Assembly (NCBI GenBank): GCA_947574235.1
Contig: CANPIU010000015.1
Location: forward strand, 1-36,039
DNA length: 36,039 bases
Source of the DNA: an uncultured Clostridium sp.
GTDB lineage: Bacteria > Bacillota > Clostridia > TANB77 > CAG-508
Direction: 5' to 3'
Position 1 is the stretch's first letter; every line of letters begins with the position of its first letter. Positions 18,076 through 26,680 of the stretch are shown piece after piece. The translations under genes were made by a program, and so were the position numbers. Under the pieces are notes generated by a model. The model did not search any database. It was not told the origin of the DNA and was given only the letters and a program-made list of their open reading frames with translations.

Positions 18076-20065
18076 TTTCACATATACTTTGCTTCCTCTT
18101 TTTATGATAATGCCAGCTTTTGGTACTTGTTCTTTTACTATTGTATTTTGTTTGTCGAGTTCCTCCTCTTCATTTTCTATGACCAATTCTATTTCACTTT
18201 CTTTTGCTATTTTTGAAGCTTCTTCTAATGTTTTTCCCACGAAATCTGGTGTTCCTATTTCTTCTACTGTTTCTACTTCTTCGGCATTTCCTTGACTGAC
18301 TTCTAAATATGGTAAAATTTCACTAAAAATTTGTCCTCCTACTGGTGCAGCCACTCCTCCTCCTTGGTGTCCTCCCTCTCCTGTTGGATTATAAAGGGTT
18401 ACCAAAACAACCGCTTGTGGATTATCAATGGGTGCTACCCCGCAAAAAGAAGTTACATATTTATTGGTATTGACTCCATCTTCACTAGTTCCTGTTTTAC
18501 CACCAATTCGGTAGCCTGCTACTTTTGCATTTTTTCCGAGTTCCTTCTGCTACAACAGATTCCATCATACTAAGTACTTTTTCTGAAGTTTCTTTCGAAA
18601 TAACCTCTCCCTTGTTTTTAACTTCAATATCTCTAATTTCTCCCGTTGTGCTATCAACAATTTGTTTTACCACTCTAGGCTGAATTGACTTTCCACCATT
18701 GCTAATTGCTGAAACGGCTGTTACTAGTTGAATTGGCGTGATTTCAAATCTTTGTCCAAAGCTAATGGTGGCAAGTTCGACTGGTCCTGCCTTTTCTTCT
18801 GCTAAAAAAATACTACCTGCTTCTCCTGGTAAGTCTATTCCTGTTTTATCTAATAATCTAAACTTATTTAGATATCGGTAATATGTCTGTACTCCCATTT
18901 TTTGACCTAAGCCAATAAACACAGGATTACAAGAATTCATCAGTCCTAAACGCAAGCTTTCTGACCCATGTGGGCGATAATGTCTCCAACATTTAATTCT
19001 AACCCCTGCTACTTCAATTCCTCCTGTACAACAAAATTGCCCTTCCTTATCAATGTCGGTTACTAGTCCTTCTTCAATAGCTGCTGATGCGGTAATTAAT
19101 TTAAAAACAGAACCTGGCTCATAAGTATCGGCAATGGCTTTATTTCTCCAAACAGCTTGTAAACTTTTAGTTTTCTCCCCTTGTTCTAAGCTATCCCAAG
19201 TTTGTTTTAGTTCTTCTGTATAAGGTTCATAAGGCTGATTTAAGTTATAATTTGGATAGGTCGCCATAGCTAAAATATCCCCATTTTGTGGGTTCATGAC
19301 AACAATATTCCCTCCATCGGTACATTTGTTATCAATGCACGCTTCTTCTAAGTATTTTTCGGCAATGGATTGAATACTTAGGTCAATCGTTAGGACTAAA
19401 TCGTTGCCATCAATGGCTGACACATAGTTTTCTCCTTCTTCTCCAATCTCTGCACCTTTCGCATCTGTATGACGTTTAATGGCACCTTGTTTTCCTTTTA
19501 GTTCACTATCATATTTTGCCTCAATTCCATCTAATCCTTGGTTATCACTTCCGCAAAAGCCAATAATCTGAGATGCCATCGTGCTATAGGGATAATACCT
19601 TTTGGTATCTTCATCTATGTTAATTCCTGTCGTAATTCCATTTTGCTGCATCCACACCCTTAGTCTATCTGTTTTTTCTTTTTCTACTTTTTTGGCAATG
19701 GTTTCAATCGAGCTTCTTTTGGTTACTTTTTTCAAAGTCTTTTCGTAATCTAAGTCAAAAATATCTGTTAAAATGCGAGCCACCTTTTCTTTGTTCTCTT
19801 TGGCTATATTTCCCGGATTTACGGTTACCGTTTCTACTGTACTACTAACAGCTAAGGCATTTTTTCCAGTGGCCTCTAAAATAGTTCCTCTTTTAGGATT
19901 GATACTTCTATCTAAGGTTTGCTGTTGGTAAGCCATACTAGATAGCTCTCCTCCTTGTACAAATTGAAGGTACCCTATTCTTCCGACTAGACACAGAATA
20001 ATTAAAAAACTAATGAATAGTGTGTTTCTCATTTTCTTTTTGCTTGAAAGTTTGATTGGTATCAT
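18073..20065 (-). CDS. ftsI: FtsI/SpoVD-type class B PBP with PASTA domain; needs +1 frameshift at CGG 18538
   Basis: Divisome transpeptidase that cross-links septal peptidoglycan. A membrane anchor lies at about residues 14-34, the dimerisation region follows, then the transpeptidase domain with Ser319-x-x-Lys322 (EPGSVFK) and SCN at 378-380. Read straight, the frame ends as EGTRKKCKSSRLPNWW before the third active-site motif. Reading CGGA at codon 510 as glycine gives EGTGKNAKVAGY and restores GGKTGTS (Lys523), YVTSFCGVAPID and a C-terminal PASTA unit (663 aa). The paralogue at 27680-29971 reads DGSGRHASVSGY here, with glycine at the same place. The gene starts with a strong AGGAGG and lies downstream of ftsL. 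Its TGA stop belongs to a repeat. Confidence 0.9.
18536..18538 (-). other. Recoding site 3: in-frame CGG(A), +1 shift
   Basis: Codon 510 of the PBP gene, context ACT CGG A AAA AAT. The paralogous gene has TCT GGT AGA at the aligned position. Without the shift the enzyme lacks its KTG motif. Confidence 0.9.
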
Positions 20066-20186
20066 AAAAAAACCTCCTAATTCATTTTATTAAGAGGCAT
20101 TGTTTTTTATTAATATATTTTTTTGTAAATTGCTCTGTCTTGCATCAAAATTTAATATGCTTTTAGAAAAATAGTGTAAATAAAAA

Positions 20187-20217
20187 TGAGACAAAAAGGC
20201 CTGTCCCTCCTGTCTCA
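20187..20217. repeat. REP-like palindrome, family 2, overlapping the ftsL stop codon
   Basis: TGAGACA (20187-20193) and TGTCTCA (20211-20217) enclose a GGCCTGTCCCTCC-type core. As at 18045-18075, the TGA of the repeat, read on the minus strand, is the stop codon of the preceding gene. Confidence 0.8.
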
Positions 20218-20715
20218 TTTTATTATTTTCTCGATTAATTGTTCAAACCAATTTTTCTCTTCTTCCATTTCCACTTCTTCGGAAGCAGATTCCACGTAAT
20301 CTTTCTTTGGCAAAGTCACATACATTGTTTGCTTATTCGTTAATTTTTGCATTCCTAATTTCTCTTTGGCTAATTTTTCGATGGTATTTAAATTCACACT
20401 ATTTTGAATACTAACTTCTAATTGTTCATTTTCTTTTTGCATCGTTGATAATTCTCTTTTTAAGGTTTGCAATTGATTGAATTTTTCATTGATTTGAGAG
20501 TTTCGATAACTTATTGCTAAAAGTATTACAAATATACCAATAACCGCAAAGGTTAATTTCATATGCTCTTTTTTCTGTTTATCAGATATTTTTATGTCTT
20601 GTTTTGGTAAGTCTTCTACTACTCTTATTCTTTGCTTTTGCACTCGTTTTCTTCGTTCTACTTGTGGTTGTATTTTTCTAGGGGTCGTTCCATATTCATA
20701 TCTACTTCTTGCCAT
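20215..20715 (-). CDS. ftsL: FtsL/DivIC-like divisome protein
   Basis: The 166-aa bitopic protein has a basic cytoplasmic N-terminus (about residues 1-48), one membrane helix (about 50-67) and an extracytoplasmic coiled coil (LQTLKRELSTMQKENEQLEV), then KLGMQKLTNKQTMYVTLP, typical of FtsL/DivIC proteins. It links the septal PBP and FtsW to the division ring. Identity rests on this shape and on its place between rsmH and the PBP gene. A GGAGG lies ten bases before the ATG. The stop lies inside a family 2 repeat. Confidence 0.8.
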   Translation of the reverse strand: MARSRYEYGTTPRKIQPQVERRKRVQKQRIRVVEDLPKQDIKISDKQKKEHMKLTFAVIGIFVILLAISYRNSQINEKFNQLQTLKRELSTMQKENEQLEVSIQNSVNLNTIEKLAKEKLGMQKLTNKQTMYVTLPKKDYVESASEEVEMEEEKNWFEQLIEKIIK

Positions 20716-20729
20716 AAGTTATTCACCTC

Positions 20730-21659
20730 CTATCTTCTTTCAAAAATTCTAAGTTTTGCACTTTTGCTTCTTGTATTTTCTTCTAATTCTTCTTTGGTTG
20801 CTATCATTGGCTTTTTGGTTATAATTTCTCCTAAAGTCTTAGCCCCACAAACACAGTATGGTAAGTCACTCGGACACGTGCATTTCCCTTTTGCTTCGAT
20901 AAATGCGTTTTTCACGGCTCTATCCTCTAAAGAGTGAAAGGTTATGACACATAACCTTCCCCCTTCTCTTAGACAATCGATACTGTTTTTTATGGTTTGG
21001 TATAGTGGTTTTATTTCATTATTTACCTCTATTCGAATCGCTTGAAATGTTCTTTTGGCTGGATGTCCATCTTTTTGTTTCGCTTTTGGAATTGATTTTT
21101 CAATGATTTCTACTAATTCTTTGGTTGTTTTTATTGTCTTTTCTTTTCTTCTTAGACAAATATTTTTGGCAATTTGTCTAGAAAATCTTTCTTCTCCATA
21201 TTCATAAATTAGACTAGCTAATTCTTCTTCTGGATATTCATTGATTACTGTTTTAGCGGTTAATTCTTGTGATTTATCCATCCTCATGTCTAGGTCATTT
21301 TCCCCTAAATAACTAAAGCCTCTATTTCTTTCATCTAATTGGTAGGAAGAAACTCCTAAATCCAAAAGTATACCATCTACTTTATCTATCTGCAATTCTC
21401 TTAATATTTCCTTAATATTGTCGTGATTATTATGAACATAGATAACATTAGAAAATTCTTTTAAGTTCTCCTTCGCTGCTTGCAAAGCTTCTTCATCACG
21501 GTCAATTCCTATTAGTTTCCCTTGCTTTTCTAGTCGTTTTACTATTTCTCTGCTATGCCCAGCACCACCTAAGGTTCCATCAACATAAGTTCCTTCTGGT
21601 TTTATTTTTAACCCTTCGATACACTCTTTTAACATGACTGGCTTATGCTTAAATTCCAT
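20730..21659 (-). CDS. rsmH: RsmH (MraW), 16S rRNA C1402 N4-methyltransferase
   Basis: S-adenosylmethionine-dependent enzyme that methylates 16S rRNA C1402 in the decoding centre. The family start [13 protein letters not shown] is followed by [37 protein letters not shown] and [15 protein letters not shown], then [11 protein letters not shown] and [10 protein letters not shown] near the C-terminus. The length of 309 aa is normal. It precedes ftsL by 14 bases and is separated from mraZ by a terminator-like hairpin. The reading frame is intact. Confidence 0.95.
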   Translation of the reverse strand: MEFKHKPVMLKECIEGLKIKPEGTYVDGTLGGAGHSREIVKRLEKQGKLIGIDRDEEALQAAKENLKEFSNVIYVHNNHDNIKEILRELQIDKVDGILLDLGVSSYQLDERNRGFSYLGENDLDMRMDKSQELTAKTVINEYPEEELASLIYEYGEERFSRQIAKNICLRRKEKTIKTTKELVEIIEKSIPKAKQKDGHPAKRTFQAIRIEVNNEIKPLYQTIKNSIDCLREGGRLCVITFHSLEDRAVKNAFIEAKGKCTCPSDLPYCVCGAKTLGEIITKKPMIATKEELEENTRSKSAKLRIFERR

Positions 21660-21673
21660 TTAGCACCTCTACT

Positions 21674-21709
21674 AAAAAACAAGCTGGTAATTGCATAAAA
21701 TTACCAGCT
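21674..21709 (-). terminator. Strong hairpin between mraZ and rsmH
   Basis: AGCTGGTAATT (21682-21692) pairs with AATTACCAGCT (21699-21709) over 11 bp. On the minus strand a TTGTTTTTT tract follows. It looks like a terminator or attenuator inside the dcw operon. Confidence 0.8.
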
Positions 21710-21721
21710 GACTTCTTCTTT

Positions 21722-21850
21722 TTATGTTTTATCTTTTGGTTTTTTCGTTTCTTTGGTTAAAATCTCTTTAGCATTTTTAAATCTTTTGTTTTGCTTATCT
21801 TTGGTAATTTTGTCTTTGGTTTCTTTGTTTCTTTTCTTTGGTAAATGCAT
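21722..21850 (-). CDS. Possible lysine-rich small ORF in a low-complexity spacer
   Basis: The mraZ-rsmH spacer (21660-21945) is an A-rich tract on the minus strand with about ten near-repeats of ACCAAAGA. One frame gives a 42-aa protein starting MHLPKKRNKETK, nearly all Lys, Thr, Asn and Asp. No good ribosome site is seen, and several frames of such a tract would look lysine-rich. It may be a decayed or fast-evolving linker rather than a gene. Confidence 0.2.
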   Translation of the reverse strand: MHLPKKRNKETKDKITKDKQNKRFKNAKEILTKETKKPKDKT

Positions 21851-21945
21851 CTTTGGTACTTTTGTCTTTTGTAACTTATCTTTTCTTCTTTTGTATTTTT
21901 CTCTTTGGTAAACTTATCTTTAGTATCTATATAAACTTTTGCAAG

Positions 21946-22371
21946 TTATATACCAAGCATTGTCATATTCTCGGCAATCTCATCTGCTGAAATATTTTCA
22001 TCACAGTTTTGCCAAGTTTGTTTATCCCAAATTTCAAGTCTTGTTCCTACGCCTATAATCACTGCTTCTTTTTCTAAATTAGCAGCTACTCTTAGGTTGT
22101 TAGGAATTAAAAATCTTCCTTGTTTATCAATTTCACACTCAGTTGCTCCTGATAAGAAAAATCTTACAAAGTTTCTGGCATTTTTATCTGATAGTGGTAA
22201 GGTTTTTAATTTGGTTTCAAAGTTTAACCACTCATTTTGTGAAAACGCAAATAAGCATCCATCCAATCCTTTGGTTACGATGAACTTTTCTCCCATATCG
22301 GTTCTTAGTTTTGCTGGCATAATAATTCTGCCTTTGGCATCAATAGAATGCTCGTATTCACCTATTAACAA
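21946..22371 (-). CDS. mraZ: MraZ, transcriptional regulator of the dcw cluster
   Basis: The 142-aa protein has two AbrB-like SpoVT repeats: [20 protein letters not shown] at the start and [19 protein letters not shown] near residues 70-90, the usual MraZ layout and length. A longer frame starts at 22428, but its first 19 codons run through the operator repeats and begin almost at the transcription start. A TTG at 22371, eight to nine bases after AAGGGAG, gives the family start. MraZ binds direct repeats before its own gene; four such repeats are present here (22389-22426), so autoregulation is likely. Confidence 0.92.
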   Translation of the reverse strand: MLIGEYEHSIDAKGRIIMPAKLRTDMGEKFIVTKGLDGCLFAFSQNEWLNFETKLKTLPLSDKNARNFVRFFLSGATECEIDKQGRFLIPNNLRVAANLEKEAVIIGVGTRLEIWDKQTWQNCDENISADEIAENMTMLGI

Positions 22372-22388
22372 GTAATTTTCACTCCCTT

Positions 22389-22426
22389 CCACTTTGTTAC
22401 CACTTTGTACCACTTTTCTCCACTTC
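22389..22426 (-). promoter_or_regulatory. Four MraZ operator boxes
   Basis: On the minus strand AAGTGG occurs four times at 10-11 bp spacing (boxes at 22420-22426, 22410-22416, 22400-22406 and 22389-22395), three of them as AAAGTGG. This matches the known AAAGTG-type direct repeats bound by MraZ in Mollicutes and the TGGG-type in other bacteria. The boxes lie between the -10 element and the ribosome site. Confidence 0.88.
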
Positions 22427-22432
22427 ACTTAA

Positions 22433-22461
22433 ATTCTAATATAACTTTTCTTATTTTGCAA
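22433..22461 (-). promoter_or_regulatory. Sigma-A promoter of the mraZ/dcw operon
   Basis: On the minus strand TTGCAA (22461-22456) and TAGAAT (22438-22433) are spaced 17 bp. Transcription would start near the first MraZ box. Confidence 0.75.
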
Positions 22462-22627
22462 GTCTTTTTTGAAATTTTTTTTATTTTTTTGCTATTTTTT
22501 CTTTGTTTTGCTTTTTCACTTTAGAACTTTTCGTATGATTGCTTTTATTTTTTCACATTGACAGTTCGTTTTATTTTTACTTTGCAGTTGTTATACTTTT
22601 TAATAATTATATATGAGGAGGTAGATT

Positions 22628-22987
22628 ATGAAAAAAGAAGAACAAGTTTTAAGAAAAAATATTGGAAAGAAAATTAAATTAGCTAGAGCAAAGGCAGAAT
22701 ACACCCAAGAACAGTTGGCTGAAAAGTTATCCCTATCTCCAAGATATATTAGTCAATTAGAAAGAGGCATTGCCTTTGGAAGTGCTACTACTATTATTAA
22801 TGTGTGCAGAGCACTTAATATAAATTCTGACTTTCTATTTAATGATTTGATTAATAATAAAGAACCTTTTTCAAATTCGATTGCAGATGATAAATTTTTA
22901 GAAGATTACATGAAATTAAATGAATATAATAAAAATATCATTTCTGTTATGGCAAATGAATTAATAAAAATGCAGAAAAATGCCTAA
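22628..22987 (+). CDS. XRE-family helix-turn-helix regulator
   Basis: The 119-aa protein has an N-terminal Cro/C1-type DNA-binding domain (about residues 11-66, with KIKLARAKAEYTQEQLAEKL, SPRYISQLERG and VCRALNINSDFLF). A short helical tail follows and may mediate dimerisation. A perfect AGGAGG precedes the ATG. It is divergent from mraZ across a very AT-rich spacer and ends at a bidirectional terminator. Its targets cannot be told from the sequence. Confidence 0.88.
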   Translation: MKKEEQVLRKNIGKKIKLARAKAEYTQEQLAEKLSLSPRYISQLERGIAFGSATTIINVCRALNINSDFLFNDLINNKEPFSNSIADDKFLEDYMKLNEYNKNIISVMANELIKMQKNA

Positions 22988-23012
22988 GATGCGGTTTTTT
23001 CCCATCTTAGGC
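22982..23012. terminator. Bidirectional terminator between convergent genes
   Basis: GCCTAAGATG (22982-22991) pairs with CATCTTAGGC (23003-23012), a perfect 10-bp stem. T-rich tracts lie on both sides, so it can serve both the XRE gene and the converging peptidase gene. Confidence 0.88.
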
Positions 23013-23013
23013 T

Positions 23014-23695
23014 TTAATTAATAGTTGTATTAGTTGGACCTGTTCCTACTACGTTTTCTTGCAAAGAACGCCACGTATTACATCCCACAATTCCATCTGC
23101 TGCTAATCCTCTTGAACTTTGATAAGCTCTTACTGCATTTTGTGTAGCGGCTCCAAATATCCCATCTAGTCCACCCGTTCTAAATCCCAACGTATTCAAG
23201 TCATCTTGTGCAATTAACACATAATTGCTTAAACTTCCTCTTCTTAACATTGGAAATCCTCCTGTTGAACATGCTGGTTTTCCGGAAACGTTTATCGAAA
23301 TGCACCCACGTAGGTGTTAGTCTAATTGGTTCTACATAATACCACACACCAGAACTATTAGCAGAATTCCATAATCTCGTTCTTTGACTAGAAGATAAGG
23401 TTTGACCTACGTCAAAAGCAACACCTGCATAATGTTGACTTTGGTTTCCATGGCCACCTTCATAAGGTCTTTTAAAAGCAAATCCCACTGGAATAGGACT
23501 TCCAAATATATATCGTTGGCTATTCCAACTTTGCATGCATCGTTTCGTTGTCCATAAAATATTGCTCCTACTAGAACCCCTAAATTCTCTTACTTTTAGT
23601 GTTCCATTGGTATTATATGGCATGGGTTCATTTTCTCCTCTATAATAGGTTTCCATCCTATCTGTATCGTTATTAAATACTAATATTTTAGCCAC
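23014..23695 (-). CDS. M15-type peptidase with peptidoglycan-binding domain; needs +1 frameshift at CGG 23284
   Basis: Restored length 226 aa. The N-terminal part has the zinc-peptidase M15 pattern SQHYAGVAFD (His88, Asp95) and WVHFD (His132), as in D-Ala-D-Ala carboxypeptidases and phage-type endolysins. The C-terminal ~75 residues form a PG_binding_1 domain (LSNYVLIAQDDLNTLGF, GLDGIFGAATQNAVRAYQ, ADGIVGCNTW). The two parts lie in different frames; reading CGGA at codon 138 as glycine joins them as KRF-G-KPACSTGGFPMLRRGS, the form I expect in this family. There is no signal peptide, so it may act in lysis or in the mother cell during sporulation. The start is a GTG with GAGGGGG upstream. Confidence 0.8.
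23282..23284 (-). other. Recoding site 4: in-frame CGG(A), +1 shift
   Basis: Codon 138 of the M15 peptidase gene, context TTC CGG A AAA CCA. It lies at the junction of the catalytic and peptidoglycan-binding parts. Confidence 0.8.
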
Positions 23696-23845
23696 TTTTC
23701 TGTCCCCCTCTTTTTCTTGCTTTTTATATTATATGTAGCTTTTTATGTTTTGTGTATAACATTTTTTATTACTTTTAAAGAATATAACTATGCGTTAAAG
23801 TACTAAAATAATTTCTCTTTTCCTATATCTTTTTTGTATAAATTA

Positions 23846-23854
23846 TGCTATAAT
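23846..23854 (+). promoter_or_regulatory. Extended -10 promoter of the coiled-coil gene
   Basis: TG at 23846-23847 is one base from TATAAT (23849-23854), an extended -10. No convincing -35 is seen. Confidence 0.6.
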
Positions 23855-23906
23855 AAACATAATGCCAATAAGGCAAAAAATTTTATTTCTTAGAGGAGGA
23901 TAATGT

Positions 23907-24467
23907 ATGAAAAAAACACGGAATTTTTTATTACCCTTGCTTTTCGTTCCCATCATTGGGAATATTCTAGCTTTTCCACAGATTCGGGATTTAGAAGAAA
24001 AGGTTCAGGATTTAGAAGAAAAATTAGAAAGGGAGAAGAATCCAACTTTCGAACAAGCCCAAAATCAGTTCTATTCTGAAATATGCTTTTCAGATTGGGA
24101 AATTGTCAAAACTTCTCCACATTCTGATTGGATCTATTTTAGTTCACTTCCAAGGATTAGTTTTTGGCCAACATGGACAGACGCAGTACAGCATTGTAGC
24201 AAATATTCCACTAATAGTGGAGATCTTCGAGTGTATCTTCATAAGGCCACAAATGACAATTTCTATATTGGAATTTGGAATGTAGAATGGGAATATTCGT
24301 TCGCCATAAATTCTCAGTTATCCCTGATTAGCGGAAATTTGTTACAATTGTCTACTGTTATACCAGATTCTGGCATATATAGAGTAACAGTGGACTATAA
24401 GGGCATACTTCTCTTTTCTGCCCTTGATGTTACCGTAAAAAGTAGTTTAAAAGAAATAAAATTTTAG
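23907..24467 (+). CDS. Unknown signal-anchored coiled-coil protein, probably imported; holds two in-frame CGG codons
   Basis: The 186-aa protein has a hydrophobic N-terminus (about residues 6-23), a short coiled coil (LEEKVQDLEEKLEREK, about 30-45) and a beta-rich, aromatic C-terminal part. I recognise no family. It has a good promoter, a strong GAGGAGG site and its own terminator. It is the only gene in the window with in-frame CGG codons that do not coincide with a frame break (codons 5 and 27). It also uses codons rare in its neighbours (AGG, CGA, CCC, GGG). If CGG causes a +1 shift here as elsewhere, translation would stop 16 codons after the first CGG. Recent transfer is the simplest explanation. 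Confidence 0.6.
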   Translation: MKKTRNFLLPLLFVPIIGNILAFPQIRDLEEKVQDLEEKLEREKNPTFEQAQNQFYSEICFSDWEIVKTSPHSDWIYFSSLPRISFWPTWTDAVQHCSKYSTNSGDLRVYLHKATNDNFYIGIWNVEWEYSFAINSQLSLISGNLLQLSTVIPDSGIYRVTVDYKGILLFSALDVTVKSSLKEIKF

Positions 24468-24470
24468 TTT

Positions 24471-24498
24471 GGGACGCCTATATTATGGCGTCCCCTTT
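24471..24498 (+). terminator. Strong terminator
   Basis: GGGACGCC (24471-24478) pairs with GGCGTCCC (24487-24494), followed by CTTTTC. It lies four bases after the coiled-coil gene. Confidence 0.9.
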
Positions 24499-24598
24499 TC
24501 TTTCATCATCCCAGTGTCATCTTTCACTTTTAGTATTAATTTATTTTCTATGATTATATTGTGGCTGTTTATATTTTCATGTATTTATTTCTACTACT

Positions 24599-25744
24599 TT
24601 AATATATTACTTTGAAATAATTTATGTACAATTTACTTTCATGTTTCACTCTATCGAATAATTGCTTTTGTAATATATCAAATTCATCATTTATCTTTAT
24701 CGTTATATTAAATAAAAAACCATACATTAAACATTCTTCATATGTCATAATATTTCCAAACTCTTTATCTTTTAAATATTGCATTTCCTTAAAATATTCT
24801 CTTAAAGAAAACAATTTTTTTCTTATTTCTATATCGCTTTCAGATAGACAAATATATTCATTGTACCTTATCATAATTGTAAGAGTTACAAAAATATATA
24901 TAACTAATTCTATAAACTGTATATAATAATAATTTGTGAAAACAAAACTTATTAAAATTAATAGGTTCAAAAAGATTAAGTTTTTACCTACCCATAAATA
25001 AGAATCGTTATCATATTTATATCTTGTATTAATTTTCTTTAAAATTATAGTTACAATATAACCCAGCATTATGCCTATAACTGTATATACTATATATTTT
25101 CCTATAACAACTATGGCATATGTATTATCATTTATTATATCGCCTAAAAGCATAACAATAGAGCCTGTAAATATTACTAATATAGCAATAAGTGTGGTTA
25201 TCATCTGAAATATTATTTTCATCGGGGATTTTCTTACTTCCACAAAATTGCTAATATACTCCTTACACTTATTTACAATAATTTCTGCATCCTTTTTACT
25301 ATATATTTCATCTATCTTCTTTATTAAATCAACTCGATATGAATTTTCAAATAAATAGTGTATTAATTCTTGTTCTACATTAGTTATATTACTAAATTGC
25401 AAATTTCTTTTTTCTATTATATATTGATATTTATCATCCTTTAGATAACATGATAAATCGATTACTTTCTTCTTTATTAATTGCATAATCAATAACAATA
25501 CTTCTTTTTTTCTAGGTTGTTGCTTATTAAATATTGTTGATAAATATAGAATATCTTTATCGTTATCAAAATTAGATTGTATGTTATATTCATCTAATTC
25601 ATCTTGATTTTTATTATTTATTTTATTTTCAATTATATAGATAATTATACTAAATAAAAATAGAAATCCTATTGTTAAAAATGGAATATATTCTTTATAA
25701 GATTCATCAATTGGTCTTTGTATATATAGTATTGTCACAATCAA
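24599..25744 (-). CDS. DUF2207-like membrane protein, possibly shortened at the N-terminus
   Basis: The 381-aa protein has two hydrophobic segments near the N-terminus, a soluble middle part (ILYLSTIFNKQQPRKKEVLLLIMQLIKKKVIDL), then four to five membrane helices between about residues 175 and 300. The middle resembles the winged-helix-like cytoplasmic region of DUF2207 membrane proteins. Those are usually longer and begin with a signal peptide and an outside domain, which is absent here. The frame is open upstream of the TTG at 25744 to a stop, without ATG or GTG, and the ribosome site is poor, so the start is uncertain and a 5' loss is possible. The gene is extremely AT-rich. Confidence 0.5.
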   Translation of the reverse strand: MIVTILYIQRPIDESYKEYIPFLTIGFLFLFSIIIYIIENKINNKNQDELDEYNIQSNFDNDKDILYLSTIFNKQQPRKKEVLLLIMQLIKKKVIDLSCYLKDDKYQYIIEKRNLQFSNITNVEQELIHYLFENSYRVDLIKKIDEIYSKKDAEIIVNKCKEYISNFVEVRKSPMKIIFQMITTLIAILVIFTGSIVMLLGDIINDNTYAIVVIGKYIVYTVIGIMLGYIVTIILKKINTRYKYDNDSYLWVGKNLIFLNLLILISFVFTNYYYIQFIELVIYIFVTLTIMIRYNEYICLSESDIEIRKKLFSLREYFKEMQYLKDKEFGNIMTYEECLMYGFLFNITIKINDEFDILQKQLFDRVKHESKLYINYFKVIY

Positions 25745-25866
25745 GACCTCTATTATTAAAATTACGGTATATATTAATTTTAAAACTTTTCCCTAGTAGT
25801 CACTTTTCTTCTCCTATTCAATCCTTAACTATTCTAGCACGTAAATCTATTTTTATGTATGGCAAA

Positions 25867-25894
25867 AGCACAGAAATCCTCTAAAATCTGTGCT
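25867..25894 (-). terminator. Terminator of the second sortase gene
   Basis: AGCACAGA (25867-25874) pairs with TCTGTGCT (25887-25894); on the minus strand TTTT follows. The stem includes the end of the sortase gene. Confidence 0.75.
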
Positions 25895-26624
25895 ATTTCA
25901 CTTGTCTTGCTTTCACTACTACCCTATACTTGCTATCATCTGTACAAGTAATTAAAGTAATTTCTCTTCTACCATTAGTTAACTGAGTTGTACAACTAAC
26001 GTCACTTGGGTCAACCTCATATTTGCTATATACTTTATAGGTAATCGTTTTTCCAGATAAATCCGTTATATCAATACTATCTCCTTCTACTAAAGTTGGT
26101 ACTTTACTAAAAAATCTAGAATTTCGATAATTGTGACCTACAATACAGAAGTTACCAACCTCATTTGGTTCTGGTCCCCAAAATCTTGTTGGAGAAATTT
26201 TAAGTAAATCCTCTGTTTCTTCTGGGGTATCTGTTGGTCCATCAATAATCGGATACGTGACTTTTATTTTTGGTATATTAATCGTTGCAATCGTTGCATA
26301 TTGATGACCACTTGCTGTTGTCTGCTTAACTTGCGTGCTAGCTGTACTTGGTTTTACCTCTTCTTCTGGAATTTCCTCATCTAATAAAACTACTAATACA
26401 TTATTTTTAGCAACCGTCGTATCCTCCTGTGGTATGTCTAAATTCGCTAATATCTCTTGCGATACTTCTTCACTTTTGTTCCTATCATATTCAGCATAAA
26501 TATAAGCAGATAATAAAATGCATACGAAAAAAATAGATAAAAAGAATTCAAATTTATAGACCTTCTTTTTTCTCTTTAATTCTGGTGTTATATATAATTT
26601 TTTCGTAACCAAAATCTGATTCAT
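25893..26624 (-). CDS. Sortase (class D-like), second copy
   Basis: The 243-aa protein has a basic cytoplasmic N-terminus, one membrane helix (about residues 26-44), an acidic and Thr/Ser-rich spacer and a sortase barrel. Catalytic residues are His164 (VGHNY), Cys227 (TLITC) and Arg234 (YRVVVK). The fold region is clearly related to the sortase at 9836-10456 (GHNY, FFS, KYEV, SCT, NG.RE.TLITCT shared). The start is taken as ATG 26624, six bases after GGGAG; a GTG lies just before. It follows rsmA by 56 bases and may share its promoter. No LPXTG protein lies beside it, so it is probably the housekeeping enzyme or serves distant substrates. Confidence 0.9.
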   Translation of the reverse strand: MNQILVTKKLYITPELKRKKKVYKFEFFLSIFFVCILLSAYIYAEYDRNKSEEVSQEILANLDIPQEDTTVAKNNVLVVLLDEEIPEEEVKPSTASTQVKQTTASGHQYATIATINIPKIKVTYPIIDGPTDTPEETEDLLKISPTRFWGPEPNEVGNFCIVGHNYRNSRFFSKVPTLVEGDSIDITDLSGKTITYKVYSKYEVDPSDVSCTTQLTNGRREITLITCTDDSKYRVVVKARQVK

Positions 26625-26680
26625 CACAATCTCCCTATTTAATACTTCATTTTTATTATATCACATAAGAAATCAAAAAT

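Noticed and set aside
22372..22428. Longer MraZ start at 22428
   Set aside because: It would place the start codon inside the operator boxes, a few bases from the -10 element; the TTG at 22371 gives the normal MraZ start.
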